Shown here piece by piece: positions 8,779 to 17,241 of a stretch of 62,225 nucleotides of DNA; the stretch's first letter is position 1, and every line of letters begins with the position of its first letter. Made by a program: the position numbers and the translations under genes. This DNA comes from Betaproteobacteria bacterium (GTDB taxonomy: Bacteria > Pseudomonadota > Gammaproteobacteria > Burkholderiales > Thiobacteraceae): assembly GCA_024641855.1 (NCBI GenBank), contig JAHECG010000009.1, positions 1-62,225 of the forward strand. Reading direction: 5' to 3'. Below the pieces are notes generated by a model. That model was given only the letters and a program-made list of their open reading frames with translations. It searched no databases and was not told the DNA's origin.

Positions 8779-10092
8779 ATGCACATCAGCATTTTTGGAT
8801 TAGGTTATGTCGGCGCAGTCGCGGCAGGCTGTTTATGCCGTGACGGTCATCAGGTGATTGGCGTTGATCCGGCACAAGTCAAAGTCGATCTGATTAACCG
8901 CGGTCAAACGCCGGTGATCGAAGCAGAGATCGGCGAGATTATTGCGGGTGCTGCGCGCGATGGCTCTTTGCGTGCGATGACAGACGTGTGTACGGCTGTG
9001 TTTGAGAGCGAAATGTCGATGATCTGCGTCGGCACGCCCAGCCAACTGAATGGTAATCTCGACTTGCGCTATGTGCGCCACGTGTGCGAAGAAATTGGCG
9101 TCGCGCTGCGCGACAAAACGGATTTCCATGTCGTGGTGGCGCGCAGCACCATGCTACCTGGCACTATGCGTAATGTAGTCATTCCTGCTTTGGAAGAATC
9201 TTCAGGCAAGCGCGCGGGTATCGATTTTGGTGTCTGCAACAATCCAGAATTTCTGCGCGAAGGTACGGCGGTATATGACTACTATCATCCGCCTAAAACC
9301 GTCATTGGCGAGACCGATGATCGCAGTGGTGATATCCTTTCGCAAGTGTATGCGGCGTTGGATGCACCGCTGATTCGCACCGATGTTGAAACTGCCGAAA
9401 TGGTGAAATATACCGACAACGTTTGGCATGCGTTGAAGGTTGGCTTTGCCAACGAGATCGGTAATGTATGCAAATCCGTCGGCATCGATGGTCATCGCGT
9501 GATGGAGATATTCTGTCACGACACCAAGCTCAACCTCTCGCCTTATTATCTCAAGCCCGGCTTTGCCTTTGGCGGTTCCTGCTTACCGAAAGATGTGCGC
9601 GCGCTATGCTATAAAGCGCGCAGCATGGATTTGGATTTACCGATCCTGAATAGCATCATGCCCAGCAACGAGCGCCAAGTGGAGCGCGGCCTGAACATGG
9701 TGATGGAAAAGGGTGACAAGAAAGTCGGCATCCTCGGTTTTAGCTTCAAAGCCGGCACCGACGATTTACGCGAGAGCCCGCTGGTGGAACTGATCGAGCG
9801 CCTGCTCGGCAAAGGCTACGACGTGCGCCTATATGACCGCAACGTCAATATCGCCAGCTTGGTTGGCGCCAACCGCGACTACATCCTGAATCACATTCCG
9901 CACATCTCCAGACTGATGGAAGACAGTATCGATAAAGTGTTGGCGCATGCCGGCACGGTGGTCATCGGCAATGGCGATCTTGAATTCAAGAACGTGCCCG
10001 CACGTCTGCGCACGGGTCAGAGCATGGTGGATTTGGTGCGCATCGACCCAGCGCGTGTGTCGGATGCAAACTACGACGGCATTTGCTGGTAG
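8779..10092 (+). CDS. algD: GDP-mannose 6-dehydrogenase-like UDP/GDP-sugar dehydrogenase
   Basis: A 437-residue cytoplasmic NAD-dependent sugar-nucleotide dehydrogenase that oxidises C6 of a nucleotide sugar to the uronate. It has the N-terminal Rossmann motif (ISIFGLGYVGAVAAGCL), ICVGTPSQLNGNLDL, NNPEFLREGTAVYDY, and the catalytic Cys at residue 268 in FAFGGSCLPKDVRAL, the same number as in Pseudomonas AlgD; the ending NYDGICW also resembles AlgD. This favours GDP-mannose over UDP-glucose as substrate. ATG at 8779 is chosen because it places the Rossmann strand at the N-terminus. It is the first gene of an operon with a GT4 enzyme and a priming sugar transferase; no other alginate genes are in the window, so the product is probably another uronate-containing exopolysaccharide. 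Confidence 0.85.
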   Translation: MHISIFGLGYVGAVAAGCLCRDGHQVIGVDPAQVKVDLINRGQTPVIEAEIGEIIAGAARDGSLRAMTDVCTAVFESEMSMICVGTPSQLNGNLDLRYVRHVCEEIGVALRDKTDFHVVVARSTMLPGTMRNVVIPALEESSGKRAGIDFGVCNNPEFLREGTAVYDYYHPPKTVIGETDDRSGDILSQVYAALDAPLIRTDVETAEMVKYTDNVWHALKVGFANEIGNVCKSVGIDGHRVMEIFCHDTKLNLSPYYLKPGFAFGGSCLPKDVRALCYKARSMDLDLPILNSIMPSNERQVERGLNMVMEKGDKKVGILGFSFKAGTDDLRESPLVELIERLLGKGYDVRLYDRNVNIASLVGANRDYILNHIPHISRLMEDSIDKVLAHAGTVVIGNGDLEFKNVPARLRTGQSMVDLVRIDPARVSDANYDGICW

Positions 10093-10095
10093 TTT

Positions 10096-11349
10096 ATGCA
10101 AACGCCTCAGGCCGTACAGCGTCGCGTCCTCATTATTGTCGAGAATCTGCCCTCGCCATTCGATCGCCGCGTCTGGCAAGAAGCAACTACGCTACATGCG
10201 GCGGGATACGAAGTCTCCATCATTTGCCCCACGGGTAAAGGCTTTGAGAAACGCTATGAACTCATCGATGGCGTGCATATTTATCGACACCCGTTGCCAA
10301 TGGAAGCAGAAGGTGCGTTGGGCTATTTGGTCGAATACAGCGCTGCGCTGTTCTGGGAATTTACACTGGCATTCCGCGTGCTGTTCACGCGCGGCTTTGA
10401 CGTGATCCATGCCTGCAATCCACCCGATTTGATTTTTCTGGTGGGTGGATTCTTCAAGCTGTTCGGTAAAAAATTTCTGTTCGACCACCACGACATCAAT
10501 CCCGAATTGTATGAAGCCAAGTTCGGACGGCGCGATTTTTTCTACAAGCTGATGGTCGCATTCGAGCGCATGACCTTCCGCTTGGCGGATGTGTCGATCG
10601 CAACCAATGAGTCCTATAAGCGCATCGCGTTGGAACGTGGCCACATGGCGTCGGACAAAGTGTTCGTGGTGCGTAGCGGGCCAAAGCTGGATCGCCTCGT
10701 CATTCATCCGCCAGTAGCAGCACTGAAGCAGGGACGCAAATACCTGGTGGGCTATGTTGGCGTGATGGGCAAGCAAGAAGGTATCGATTATCTGCTGCGT
10801 GCCGCAGCCCATATCGTCAAAGTGCTGCAGCGTCATGACATCCATTTCGGGTTAGTCGGCGGCGGTACTTCGTTGGCCGAGATGCAGGACTACGCACGCG
10901 AGTTGGGCGTCGCGGAATACGTCACTTTCACTGGTCGCGTATCCGATGCCGATATGTTGGCGATGCTTAATACAGCTGATGTCTGCGCCAATCCGGATGT
11001 GGCCAATCCGATGAACGATAAATCGACCATGAACAAAATTATGGAGTACATGGCACTGGGTAAACCCATCGTCCAATTCGATTTGACCGAAGGCCGATTC
11101 TCGGCGCAGGAAGCTTCGGTGTACGCCAAACAAAACGACGAGATTGATTTTGCTCAAAAGATAGTCGAATTGCTGGACGATGCACCGCGTCGGTTACGGA
11201 TGGGGGCATTCGGACGGCAGCGGGTCCTGAACGAATTGGAGTGGCGTTATGAGGCGCCCAAACTACTCGCTGCTTATGATGCCGCTTGGGGAATCCCTAT
11301 GACGAGGCCCGAATCACTCTCTTGCGCAATGGTGAAGTCGGATGAATAA
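10096..11349 (+). CDS. GT4-family glycosyltransferase
   Basis: A 417-residue GT-B fold glycosyltransferase. The N-terminal half begins RRVLIIVENLPSPFDRRVWQEA and has DVIHACNPPDLIFL; the C-terminal half has YLVGYVGVMGKQEGIDYLLRA (donor-binding region start), FGLVGGGTSLAEM, VTFTGRVSDADMLAML and a MEYMALGKPIVQFDLTEGRF segment with the acidic/EX7E-like site. It should add a sugar to a lipid-linked repeat unit of the exopolysaccharide at the inner membrane; the exact sugar cannot be read from the sequence. It starts 3 bp after the algD-like stop and overlaps the next gene by 8 bp, so the three genes form an operon. Confidence 0.85.
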   Translation: MQTPQAVQRRVLIIVENLPSPFDRRVWQEATTLHAAGYEVSIICPTGKGFEKRYELIDGVHIYRHPLPMEAEGALGYLVEYSAALFWEFTLAFRVLFTRGFDVIHACNPPDLIFLVGGFFKLFGKKFLFDHHDINPELYEAKFGRRDFFYKLMVAFERMTFRLADVSIATNESYKRIALERGHMASDKVFVVRSGPKLDRLVIHPPVAALKQGRKYLVGYVGVMGKQEGIDYLLRAAAHIVKVLQRHDIHFGLVGGGTSLAEMQDYARELGVAEYVTFTGRVSDADMLAMLNTADVCANPDVANPMNDKSTMNKIMEYMALGKPIVQFDLTEGRFSAQEASVYAKQNDEIDFAQKIVELLDDAPRRLRMGAFGRQRVLNELEWRYEAPKLLAAYDAAWGIPMTRPESLSCAMVKSDE

Positions 11350-12760
11350 GCCGGAGTCACTGCTGAATCCGAGTGGCGCCTCAACATTTCCGCGACTCAG
11401 TTTGTTTCGACGACAAATGTCGCTTGCCTCCTTGATAAAGTTACTGCTTGACCCTGTGGTGGCGATTGGCATGTTGTTGCTGGTGGCGAAGATCTATGAT
11501 GAGGAGTTTATCGGCCCCTATTTGGTGCTATCCCTGATTTTGTTCTCGTTAACTTTTCCAGGGCGCTGGGCTGAGCCCAATCTGAAGTCTTTTGGCAACG
11601 TCATCCTGATGCCGTGGTTGATTACCGTTGCGATTCTATTTTTGCTGGGTTTTGCTACTGGATACATTGGTGTATTTCCGGATATGGTGCTCGTCACCTG
11701 GGGCGCGGGAACGCCATTCGCCTTGTTTATCGCACACAAGGTGGTGCATCGCATGCTTCCACGCGTGCTCGAACTAGAGGGCAGCACACGTACTGCTGTG
11801 ATCGTGGGCGCGAATAATTTGGGGCGGAAGTTCGCCAAGGAACTGGTTAGCGGGCCTTACCTGGGTATTTCGTTGAAAGGTTTCTATGACGACCGCGCGC
11901 CGAACCGTCTCGGGGAAACCCAAGGGAAATTGTTGGGTAATATCGAGGACCTGGTCGCCAGCACGCGTGCCGGTACCATTGATCTGGTGTATATCACTTT
12001 ACCGATGGCATCACAGCCACGCATCTTGAAATTACTGGATGATTTGCGTGATACCACGGTGTCGGTGTATTTCGTGCCGGATATTTTTGTCGCCGATATG
12101 ATTCAAGCGCGCATCGATGTGATTCATGGTATCCCAGTGGTTGCGGTATGCGAGACGCCGATGTATGGCGTGAATGGCGTTGTCAAGCGTGTAAGTGATT
12201 TGTTACTGGCTGCGGTGATTCTGTTGCTGATTGCGCCGATCATGGCAGCGATCGCAGTCGGGGTTAAATTAAGCTCTCCGGGCCCAATCCTATTCAAGCA
12301 AAGACGCTATGGTTTGGATGGGCGCGAAATTGTAGTCTATAAATTTCGTTCAATGACGGTATGCGAGGATGGTGCAAAAATTGAACAAGCCAAGCGCGGA
12401 GATCAACGCATCACACCTTTTGGCGGTTTTTTGCGCAGTTCATCATTGGATGAATTACCGCAGTTTATTAATGTACTGCAAGGCTCAATGAGCGTGGTCG
12501 GACCGCGTCCGCATGCCGTGGCACACAACGAAGAATATCGCAAGATCGTCAAGGGTTATATGGTTCGTCACAAGGTCAAACCGGGTATTACCGGCTGGGC
12601 GCAAGTCAATGGCCTCCGTGGAGAAACCGACACGCCTGAAAAAATGGAGTCGCGTGTACGTTACGATATCGACTATATGCGCCATTGGACCCTTGTGTTT
12701 GATTTCATGATTGTGCTGAAGACAATTTTCGTCGTGTTGCGTGGACGCAATGCCTATTGA
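11342..12760 (+). CDS. Undecaprenyl-phosphate glycosyl-1-phosphate transferase (priming sugar transferase)
   Basis: A 472-residue membrane enzyme of the WcaJ/GumD polyprenyl glycosylphosphotransferase family, which starts repeat-unit assembly by moving a sugar phosphate to undecaprenyl phosphate. It has four N-terminal membrane helices (about 25-135), a nucleotide-binding-like domain (TAVIVGANNLGRKFAKEL, from about 145), a fifth hydrophobic segment (DLLLAAVILLLIAPIMAAIAV) and the catalytic domain with SPGPILFKQRRYGLDG, YKFRSMTV, LDELPQFINVLQGSMSVVGPRP and VKPGITGWAQVNG. The start overlaps the GT4 stop by 8 bp. The usual substrate in this family is UDP-glucose or a relative; specificity is inferred. 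Confidence 0.88.
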   Translation: MNKPESLLNPSGASTFPRLSLFRRQMSLASLIKLLLDPVVAIGMLLLVAKIYDEEFIGPYLVLSLILFSLTFPGRWAEPNLKSFGNVILMPWLITVAILFLLGFATGYIGVFPDMVLVTWGAGTPFALFIAHKVVHRMLPRVLELEGSTRTAVIVGANNLGRKFAKELVSGPYLGISLKGFYDDRAPNRLGETQGKLLGNIEDLVASTRAGTIDLVYITLPMASQPRILKLLDDLRDTTVSVYFVPDIFVADMIQARIDVIHGIPVVAVCETPMYGVNGVVKRVSDLLLAAVILLLIAPIMAAIAVGVKLSSPGPILFKQRRYGLDGREIVVYKFRSMTVCEDGAKIEQAKRGDQRITPFGGFLRSSSLDELPQFINVLQGSMSVVGPRPHAVAHNEEYRKIVKGYMVRHKVKPGITGWAQVNGLRGETDTPEKMESRVRYDIDYMRHWTLVFDFMIVLKTIFVVLRGRNAY

Positions 12761-13169
12761 TCAACGCTTGGTCAACGCTTTGGCAAAGTTCTTAGCAGTG
12801 ACCGAACGCGGTATTGGGCCGTGGCTGATCATGGCTGTCGTTATCGTGTTCGTCGGAAATCTTTTTTATCTCGGTTCCAAACCCTTTGCTGTTGGATTGT
12901 TCCCGAGCCCATGGGACAAACTTGCACATTTGTTGACCTTTGGGTTGATCGCAGGAATGTTGTGGCTGGGTTTGTTGCGTAAACACGCCGGCTGGGTTGT
13001 TGCCTTGGTGTCTTTGATCGGATTTGCGGATGAACTTCATCAACACTTTCTACCGGGACGCTCAGCCGATCCCCTCGATTTCTTGACGGATGTACTTGCC
13101 GCGTTGTTGGCGGTCACCTTGCTGCATTGGATTAGCCGAGCAGTCGCGCAAAAACCGTCTGAGATTTAG
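12750..13169 (+). CDS. VanZ-like membrane protein
   Basis: A small protein of 139 residues with four predicted membrane helices (about 23-42, 60-77, 81-97, 108-125). The segment FPSPWDKLAHLLTFGLIAGMLW and the motif FADELHQHFLPGRSADPLDFLTDVLA, with its acidic/His/Arg residues, are the VanZ-like family signature. VanZ-like proteins often sit in exopolysaccharide loci; their biochemical role is not established. ATG at 12750 overlaps the end of the sugar transferase gene by 11 bp (an in-frame GTG at 12741 is an alternative), placing it in the same operon. Confidence 0.8.
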   Translation: MPIDQRLVNALAKFLAVTERGIGPWLIMAVVIVFVGNLFYLGSKPFAVGLFPSPWDKLAHLLTFGLIAGMLWLGLLRKHAGWVVALVSLIGFADELHQHFLPGRSADPLDFLTDVLAALLAVTLLHWISRAVAQKPSEI

Positions 13170-13263
13170 TGTTGTTTCATGCTTTTGTAATGTGACTGTT
13201 GGAGTCTTGTTAGACGCAAAGGGTACCGCTAGGCGCCTGCGACTGAGCATGAAGGAGTAAATC

Positions 13264-13518
13264 ATGAAACTTTTGAATCGATTACGGGAAATCTGGGCGA
13301 TTCCTCCCGATCATGAAATGAGTGCATTTGGTGGCTCAATTGAGGTGGTTGAAATGGACTTTGAGGAGTTTGCATTTCAGCAGGGGATGGAAAACAATCA
13401 GTATGAAGCGATGGTCGGCATCGGGACGTTGGATGGATTGAGACAGCGCATTTCCGGTGTCCACGAGGATTTTCCGCCAGGTTTAATGGGGCAGGGTGAA
13501 GATGACAGTGGAGCATAA
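13264..13518 (+). CDS. Small acidic hypothetical protein
   Basis: An 84-residue acidic protein with no signal peptide or membrane helix, preceded by AAGGAG about 7 bp before the ATG. I do not recognise a family. The sequence is polar, with a Glu-rich middle (IEVVEMDFEEFAFQQG) and a Pro/Gly/Asp tail. Its end overlaps the start of the protease gene by 17 bp, so it is probably translated with it; a role as a regulator or partner of the protease/LapG/LapD set is possible but not shown. Confidence 0.6.
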   Translation: MKLLNRLREIWAIPPDHEMSAFGGSIEVVEMDFEEFAFQQGMENNQYEAMVGIGTLDGLRQRISGVHEDFPPGLMGQGEDDSGA

Positions 13519-14506
13519 GCCCCATGCCACGCTTCAAAAAAAGTGCTACGCGGCAAGTCGACTGGCAACGCTACTACTGCTCAGCGCCTTGATTGTTCCG
13601 CAGGCGCAAGCCTTGATGGCGGGTGATCCAAACGGCGTACCAGCCGATTCTCCGGCGCATCGCATCGATCCCAATACCGAACAATCTCCATGGGCAGGTG
13701 TTGGCAGCATTTCAGTGCATGGAGGCGCCTATTCCGGTGTGGTGATCGGCCCGCGTCAGATATTGACCGCTGCCCATGTGGTTGCAGGTTCATCCGCCAA
13801 TGACGTCAGCTTCAACCTGAATATTAACGGCAACATATCCCAGTCTATCGCGGCCAAAGAGATCAGCATTCATCCGGGCTATGGTAAGCATTCTTTTCAA
13901 GGGATCGTATTGAACGATCTGGCCGTGATCCAATTGACGTCGGATTTGCCGGCCAACGTGCCGCGCTACCCGCTGTTGGTGGAAGCATTGCCGATTGGGA
14001 CCGTTATTTCGCTGGTGGGTTATGGCGCGTCCGGCGATGGTCAGCATGGCGCTACGGTCGGTGCACAAGCTAACGTGAAACGCGTGGGTAAGAATGTGAT
14101 GGATGCGTTCGTGCCACGCCCAAAAATGTTCGAATTGCCACCAGCCTACCTATTCGATTTCGATGGCCCAAACGTTATCAACACCATGGGTGGATTGACA
14201 TTGGGCAATACTGTCGAGACCACGGTCGGCAGCGGTGATTCTGGTAGCCCGGCATTTGTCAGTGTCGATGGACAATGGATGGTGGCCGGTATCAATACTT
14301 TTCAGTTGAGTCAGCCACAACGTCCAGCCGCGCCCCTGTTCGGCTCCATGGGTGGTGGCATGTTCGTGCCAGCCTACGCCGATTGGATTCGCTCGGCCAT
14401 GGCAAAGCCTGCTGCAGCAACCTCCACGCAGCACGGTGATTTGTGGTTGTCCGGGTTTATTGGCGTGATCGGCTTGGTGTGGGTTCGGCGCAAACGTTGG
14501 GGGTAA
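13502..14506 (+). CDS. Secreted trypsin-like (S1) serine protease with C-terminal membrane anchor
   Basis: A 334-residue exported protease. A basic N-terminus and hydrophobic segment (ATLLLLSALIVPQAQA) form the signal peptide. The S1 triad is visible: His92 in ILTAAHVV, Asp139 in LNDLAVIQL and Ser247 in GSGDSGSPAF. The protein ends with a hydrophobic helix and arginine/lysine cluster (WLSGFIGVIGLVWVRRKRWG), the layout of a sorting tail, but no PEP or IPTL motif precedes it. The target is unknown. It overlaps the LapG start by 3 bp (TAATG), so it is in one operon with LapG/LapD and may belong to the same surface-protein processing circuit. Confidence 0.85.
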   Translation: MTVEHKPHATLQKKCYAASRLATLLLLSALIVPQAQALMAGDPNGVPADSPAHRIDPNTEQSPWAGVGSISVHGGAYSGVVIGPRQILTAAHVVAGSSANDVSFNLNINGNISQSIAAKEISIHPGYGKHSFQGIVLNDLAVIQLTSDLPANVPRYPLLVEALPIGTVISLVGYGASGDGQHGATVGAQANVKRVGKNVMDAFVPRPKMFELPPAYLFDFDGPNVINTMGGLTLGNTVETTVGSGDSGSPAFVSVDGQWMVAGINTFQLSQPQRPAAPLFGSMGGGMFVPAYADWIRSAMAKPAAATSTQHGDLWLSGFIGVIGLVWVRRKRWG

Positions 14507-15180
14507 TGAGCGGCAATTTTCAATGGTCGAGCTGGGGGGGGCTGGCCATTGCGGCGTGGCTGGTATTGGCGGTTGCGATGGATGCTGAGCAAGAGGGGGT
14601 GGTGCTGGCGCTTGCCATCAAGCGCTTTGGACATGAAGCGGATGGACGTTTGAAACCATGGTTCAGCCTGATGCATAGCGCAACCAAATTGAATGAGATG
14701 GAGAAGTTGCAACTGGTGAATAATTTCTTCAATCGCATTCCGAACGTCAGTGACGCAACGCATTGGAATGACCCGGATTACTGGGCAAGCCCAATGGAAC
14801 TGCTGGCATCCAATGGTGGCGATTGTGAAGATTTTGCCTTGGCCAAGTATTTCACTTTGCGCGAGCTTGGCGTGCCGGATGAGCGTTTGCGTCTCACCTA
14901 CGCCAAAGCATTTCTTCGCAACGCTGGACAAATACAAAGTCACATGGTCTTAACCTATTACAGTACGCTCGGCAGTGAGCCTTGGGTACTGGACAATTTA
15001 ACTGATGTGATTCAGCCGGCATCGCATCGTAGCGATCTCACGCCTAGTTATAGTTTCCGAGTGGCTCAACTTTGGATCGCGCACGAACGACAAAGCGGTC
15101 AGATTAACAGTAACGCTGATTTGTTAACCGGCTGGCGCGAGCTGCGCGCCAGCATGCTGCGTATGGACGCGTTGAAGTGA
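14506..15180 (+). CDS. lapG: LapG-like periplasmic transglutaminase-type cysteine protease
   Basis: A 224-residue exported protease of the bacterial transglutaminase-like (LapG/BTLCP) family. An N-terminal hydrophobic helix (LAIAAWLVLAVAM) exports it. The catalytic triad is visible: Cys107 in SNGGDCEDFALAKY, His146 in IQSHMVLTYY and Asp163 in WVLDNL; WNDPDYWASPMELL is also typical. In Pseudomonas, LapG cuts a large adhesin at the cell surface when c-di-GMP is low, and is held inactive by LapD when c-di-GMP is high. The next gene is LapD-like, 31 bp downstream. No RTX/LapA-type adhesin with a retention module is seen in this window, so the substrate must lie elsewhere or be unusual. Confidence 0.88.
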   Translation: MSGNFQWSSWGGLAIAAWLVLAVAMDAEQEGVVLALAIKRFGHEADGRLKPWFSLMHSATKLNEMEKLQLVNNFFNRIPNVSDATHWNDPDYWASPMELLASNGGDCEDFALAKYFTLRELGVPDERLRLTYAKAFLRNAGQIQSHMVLTYYSTLGSEPWVLDNLTDVIQPASHRSDLTPSYSFRVAQLWIAHERQSGQINSNADLLTGWRELRASMLRMDALK

Positions 15181-15211
15181 TGTCACTGAGTAATATTCAA
15201 GGTAGCACGAC

Positions 15212-17161
15212 ATGAGTTTTTCGCGCATTGTGTTTGTGCTTTTAACGCTGCTCATGGGGGTATTGCTGGCCGCAAGCTTTGCCTTGAACGTCGTTCATTC
15301 GCGCCAATACTTAAGCCGCCAACTCGCGGTACACGCGCAAGACAGCGCCACTGCGCTGGGTCTCACGTTGGCACCTGCTGTACAGCAGCATGATCGGGTC
15401 GCTATGGATAGTCTCGTCAAAGCGGTTGGCGATGGCGGTTATTTTCATTGGATTCGCGTCGTTGGCACAGATGGTAGCGTGATTGCAGAACACGCCACCA
15501 AACTCGATATTGCGGGAGTTCCAAACTGGTTCGTCAAATGGTTACCGATGGAGACCCCGACGCGAAGAGCGCTCATTATGGATGGATGGCGCGAAGCAGG
15601 ACAGGTTGAGATCAAAAGTCATCCTGGATACGCGTACCAGCAGCTTTGGGCGGACGCACGCGATTTGTTGATTTGGTTTTCAGTTGCGGGTGGGATGGCG
15701 CTGGGGATCATGATTGTGTTGGCGCGATCTGCCCTCAAGCCGTTGGCGGCCATGGAGCGGCAAGCGCAAGCCATTGGCACTGGTCGCTTCGACAAATCGG
15801 TGTCGTTGCCTTGGGCGCGGGAGTTACGGCAAGTCGCCGCAGCGATGAATCAAATGGCGGGCAAGGTGGATCTCATGTTGAACGACAAAATCAGAATCAT
15901 CGAAAAGCTAGAAATGGACTCCCATCGAGATGCGCTGACTGGCCTGAATACGCGCGCCTTTCTGAATGATCAAATCAATTTACTTATAAGCGGCACAGAT
16001 GAATGCGAAAGTGCTGCACTACTTTTAATTAGACTTCCGGATTTGGCTGAGGTCAATACGCAATGGGGGTATGAAGAAGGCGATATTTGTTTGAAACAAT
16101 TCGCGGCGATATTGCATGAACAAGTATGGAAACTACAAGGTGCTATCGCAGCGCGCGGTGGCGCCGAATTCATGCTGTTGATACGTGAGACCTCCCCTGA
16201 GCAAGCGCAGGCGCTCGCTAGTACGCTGCTGTATCAATTGCGCACACTCGTGAGCCCCCGGGGCGCAGGTTTTGGTGCTGGACACATTGGCATAGGTTTT
16301 CGCGATTCCCATATGACAGACGCTTCCAAATTATTTTCCCAAGCAGATATGGCACTCAGGTCGGCTGAGAGTCATGGGCGCTACTGGGCTAACCTATTTC
16401 CCATGAGCGACATTTCACATGAAACGACGTACGGCGCTTCGCGCTGGCGCAGTATCATCGTACATGCGCTGGCGCAACGCTCGATCATGTTGTTCGAGCA
16501 ACCTGTGTTGCATGCGATCAGTGGAGAGCCGATATATTACGAGTTATTGGCGCGTATTCGAGACGAGACTGGACGCTTGATCAGCGCCGAAGCCTTTATT
16601 CCTATGGCCCATCGATTAGGCTTGAGCGCAGCGATTGACCGTGCCGTAGTGGAACTGGCATTGACGCAAACCTATTTAGACAAGGTTCCACGGGTGCTTA
16701 ATTTATCCCTCGACGCAATTCAAGATCTATTGTTCACGAGCTGGCTACAGCAACGGCTGCGACTGAGTTGCGTGGATTCAAGGCAAATCCTATTTGAATT
16801 GCCGGAACGGGCCGCAGCGGAAATGCCAGAGAGCGTGTTGCGTTTAATGCACAGTCTGGAAGGCATGGGTACCCGCTTCGGGTTCGATCATGTCGGCTTG
16901 CTTCCCGAAGCTTTGGCACAGATGCGGCATATGCGACCCAAGTTTCTAAAGTGTGATGAAACACTCCTGAGCGGCATGGAGGTGGATTCGCCAAAACGCG
17001 CCTTACTGAAATTGTTAATGGAATTGGCGCAAGGATTGGATAGTTTGTTTATCGTTTCTGGTATCGAATCCGAAGCGCAAGCCAAGACATTTAGGGATAT
17101 TGGCGTCGGCGCGCTGCAAGGGCGTGCGCTTGGTGCGCCGCGCGCGGTTGGCGCTCTATAA
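15212..17161 (+). CDS. lapD: LapD-like c-di-GMP receptor (HAMP, degenerate GGDEF and EAL)
   Basis: A 649-residue inner-membrane receptor. It has TM1 (residues 7-27), a periplasmic domain of about 120 residues with the tryptophan-rich stretch VPNWFVKWLPME, TM2 (about 153-174), HAMP, then GGDEF and EAL domains. Both output motifs are degenerate: RGGAEF in place of GGDEF, and YELLARIRD in place of EAL, so it should bind c-di-GMP and not make or degrade it. This is the known LapD design, in which cytoplasmic c-di-GMP drives sequestration of LapG in the periplasm. The adjacent lapG supports the call. Confidence 0.88.
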   Translation: MSFSRIVFVLLTLLMGVLLAASFALNVVHSRQYLSRQLAVHAQDSATALGLTLAPAVQQHDRVAMDSLVKAVGDGGYFHWIRVVGTDGSVIAEHATKLDIAGVPNWFVKWLPMETPTRRALIMDGWREAGQVEIKSHPGYAYQQLWADARDLLIWFSVAGGMALGIMIVLARSALKPLAAMERQAQAIGTGRFDKSVSLPWARELRQVAAAMNQMAGKVDLMLNDKIRIIEKLEMDSHRDALTGLNTRAFLNDQINLLISGTDECESAALLLIRLPDLAEVNTQWGYEEGDICLKQFAAILHEQVWKLQGAIAARGGAEFMLLIRETSPEQAQALASTLLYQLRTLVSPRGAGFGAGHIGIGFRDSHMTDASKLFSQADMALRSAESHGRYWANLFPMSDISHETTYGASRWRSIIVHALAQRSIMLFEQPVLHAISGEPIYYELLARIRDETGRLISAEAFIPMAHRLGLSAAIDRAVVELALTQTYLDKVPRVLNLSLDAIQDLLFTSWLQQRLRLSCVDSRQILFELPERAAAEMPESVLRLMHSLEGMGTRFGFDHVGLLPEALAQMRHMRPKFLKCDETLLSGMEVDSPKRALLKLLMELAQGLDSLFIVSGIESEAQAKTFRDIGVGALQGRALGAPRAVGAL

Positions 17162-17186
17162 ATCCTAAACCACTGTCACGGTTTCT

Positions 17187-17202
17187 TCATCCAAACAGGC
17201 TA
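17187..17202. promoter_or_regulatory. Weak copy of the TAGnCC-N4-GGGCTA dyad
   Basis: TCATCC-AAAC-AGGCTA lies 40 bp before the parvulin gene and matches the copy at 37702 at 13 of 16 positions. The left half is poor, so it may be chance. Confidence 0.25.
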
Positions 17203-17241
17203 AAGTGGCCTATTGATTATTTCAACGGAGCACTTTGAAGC

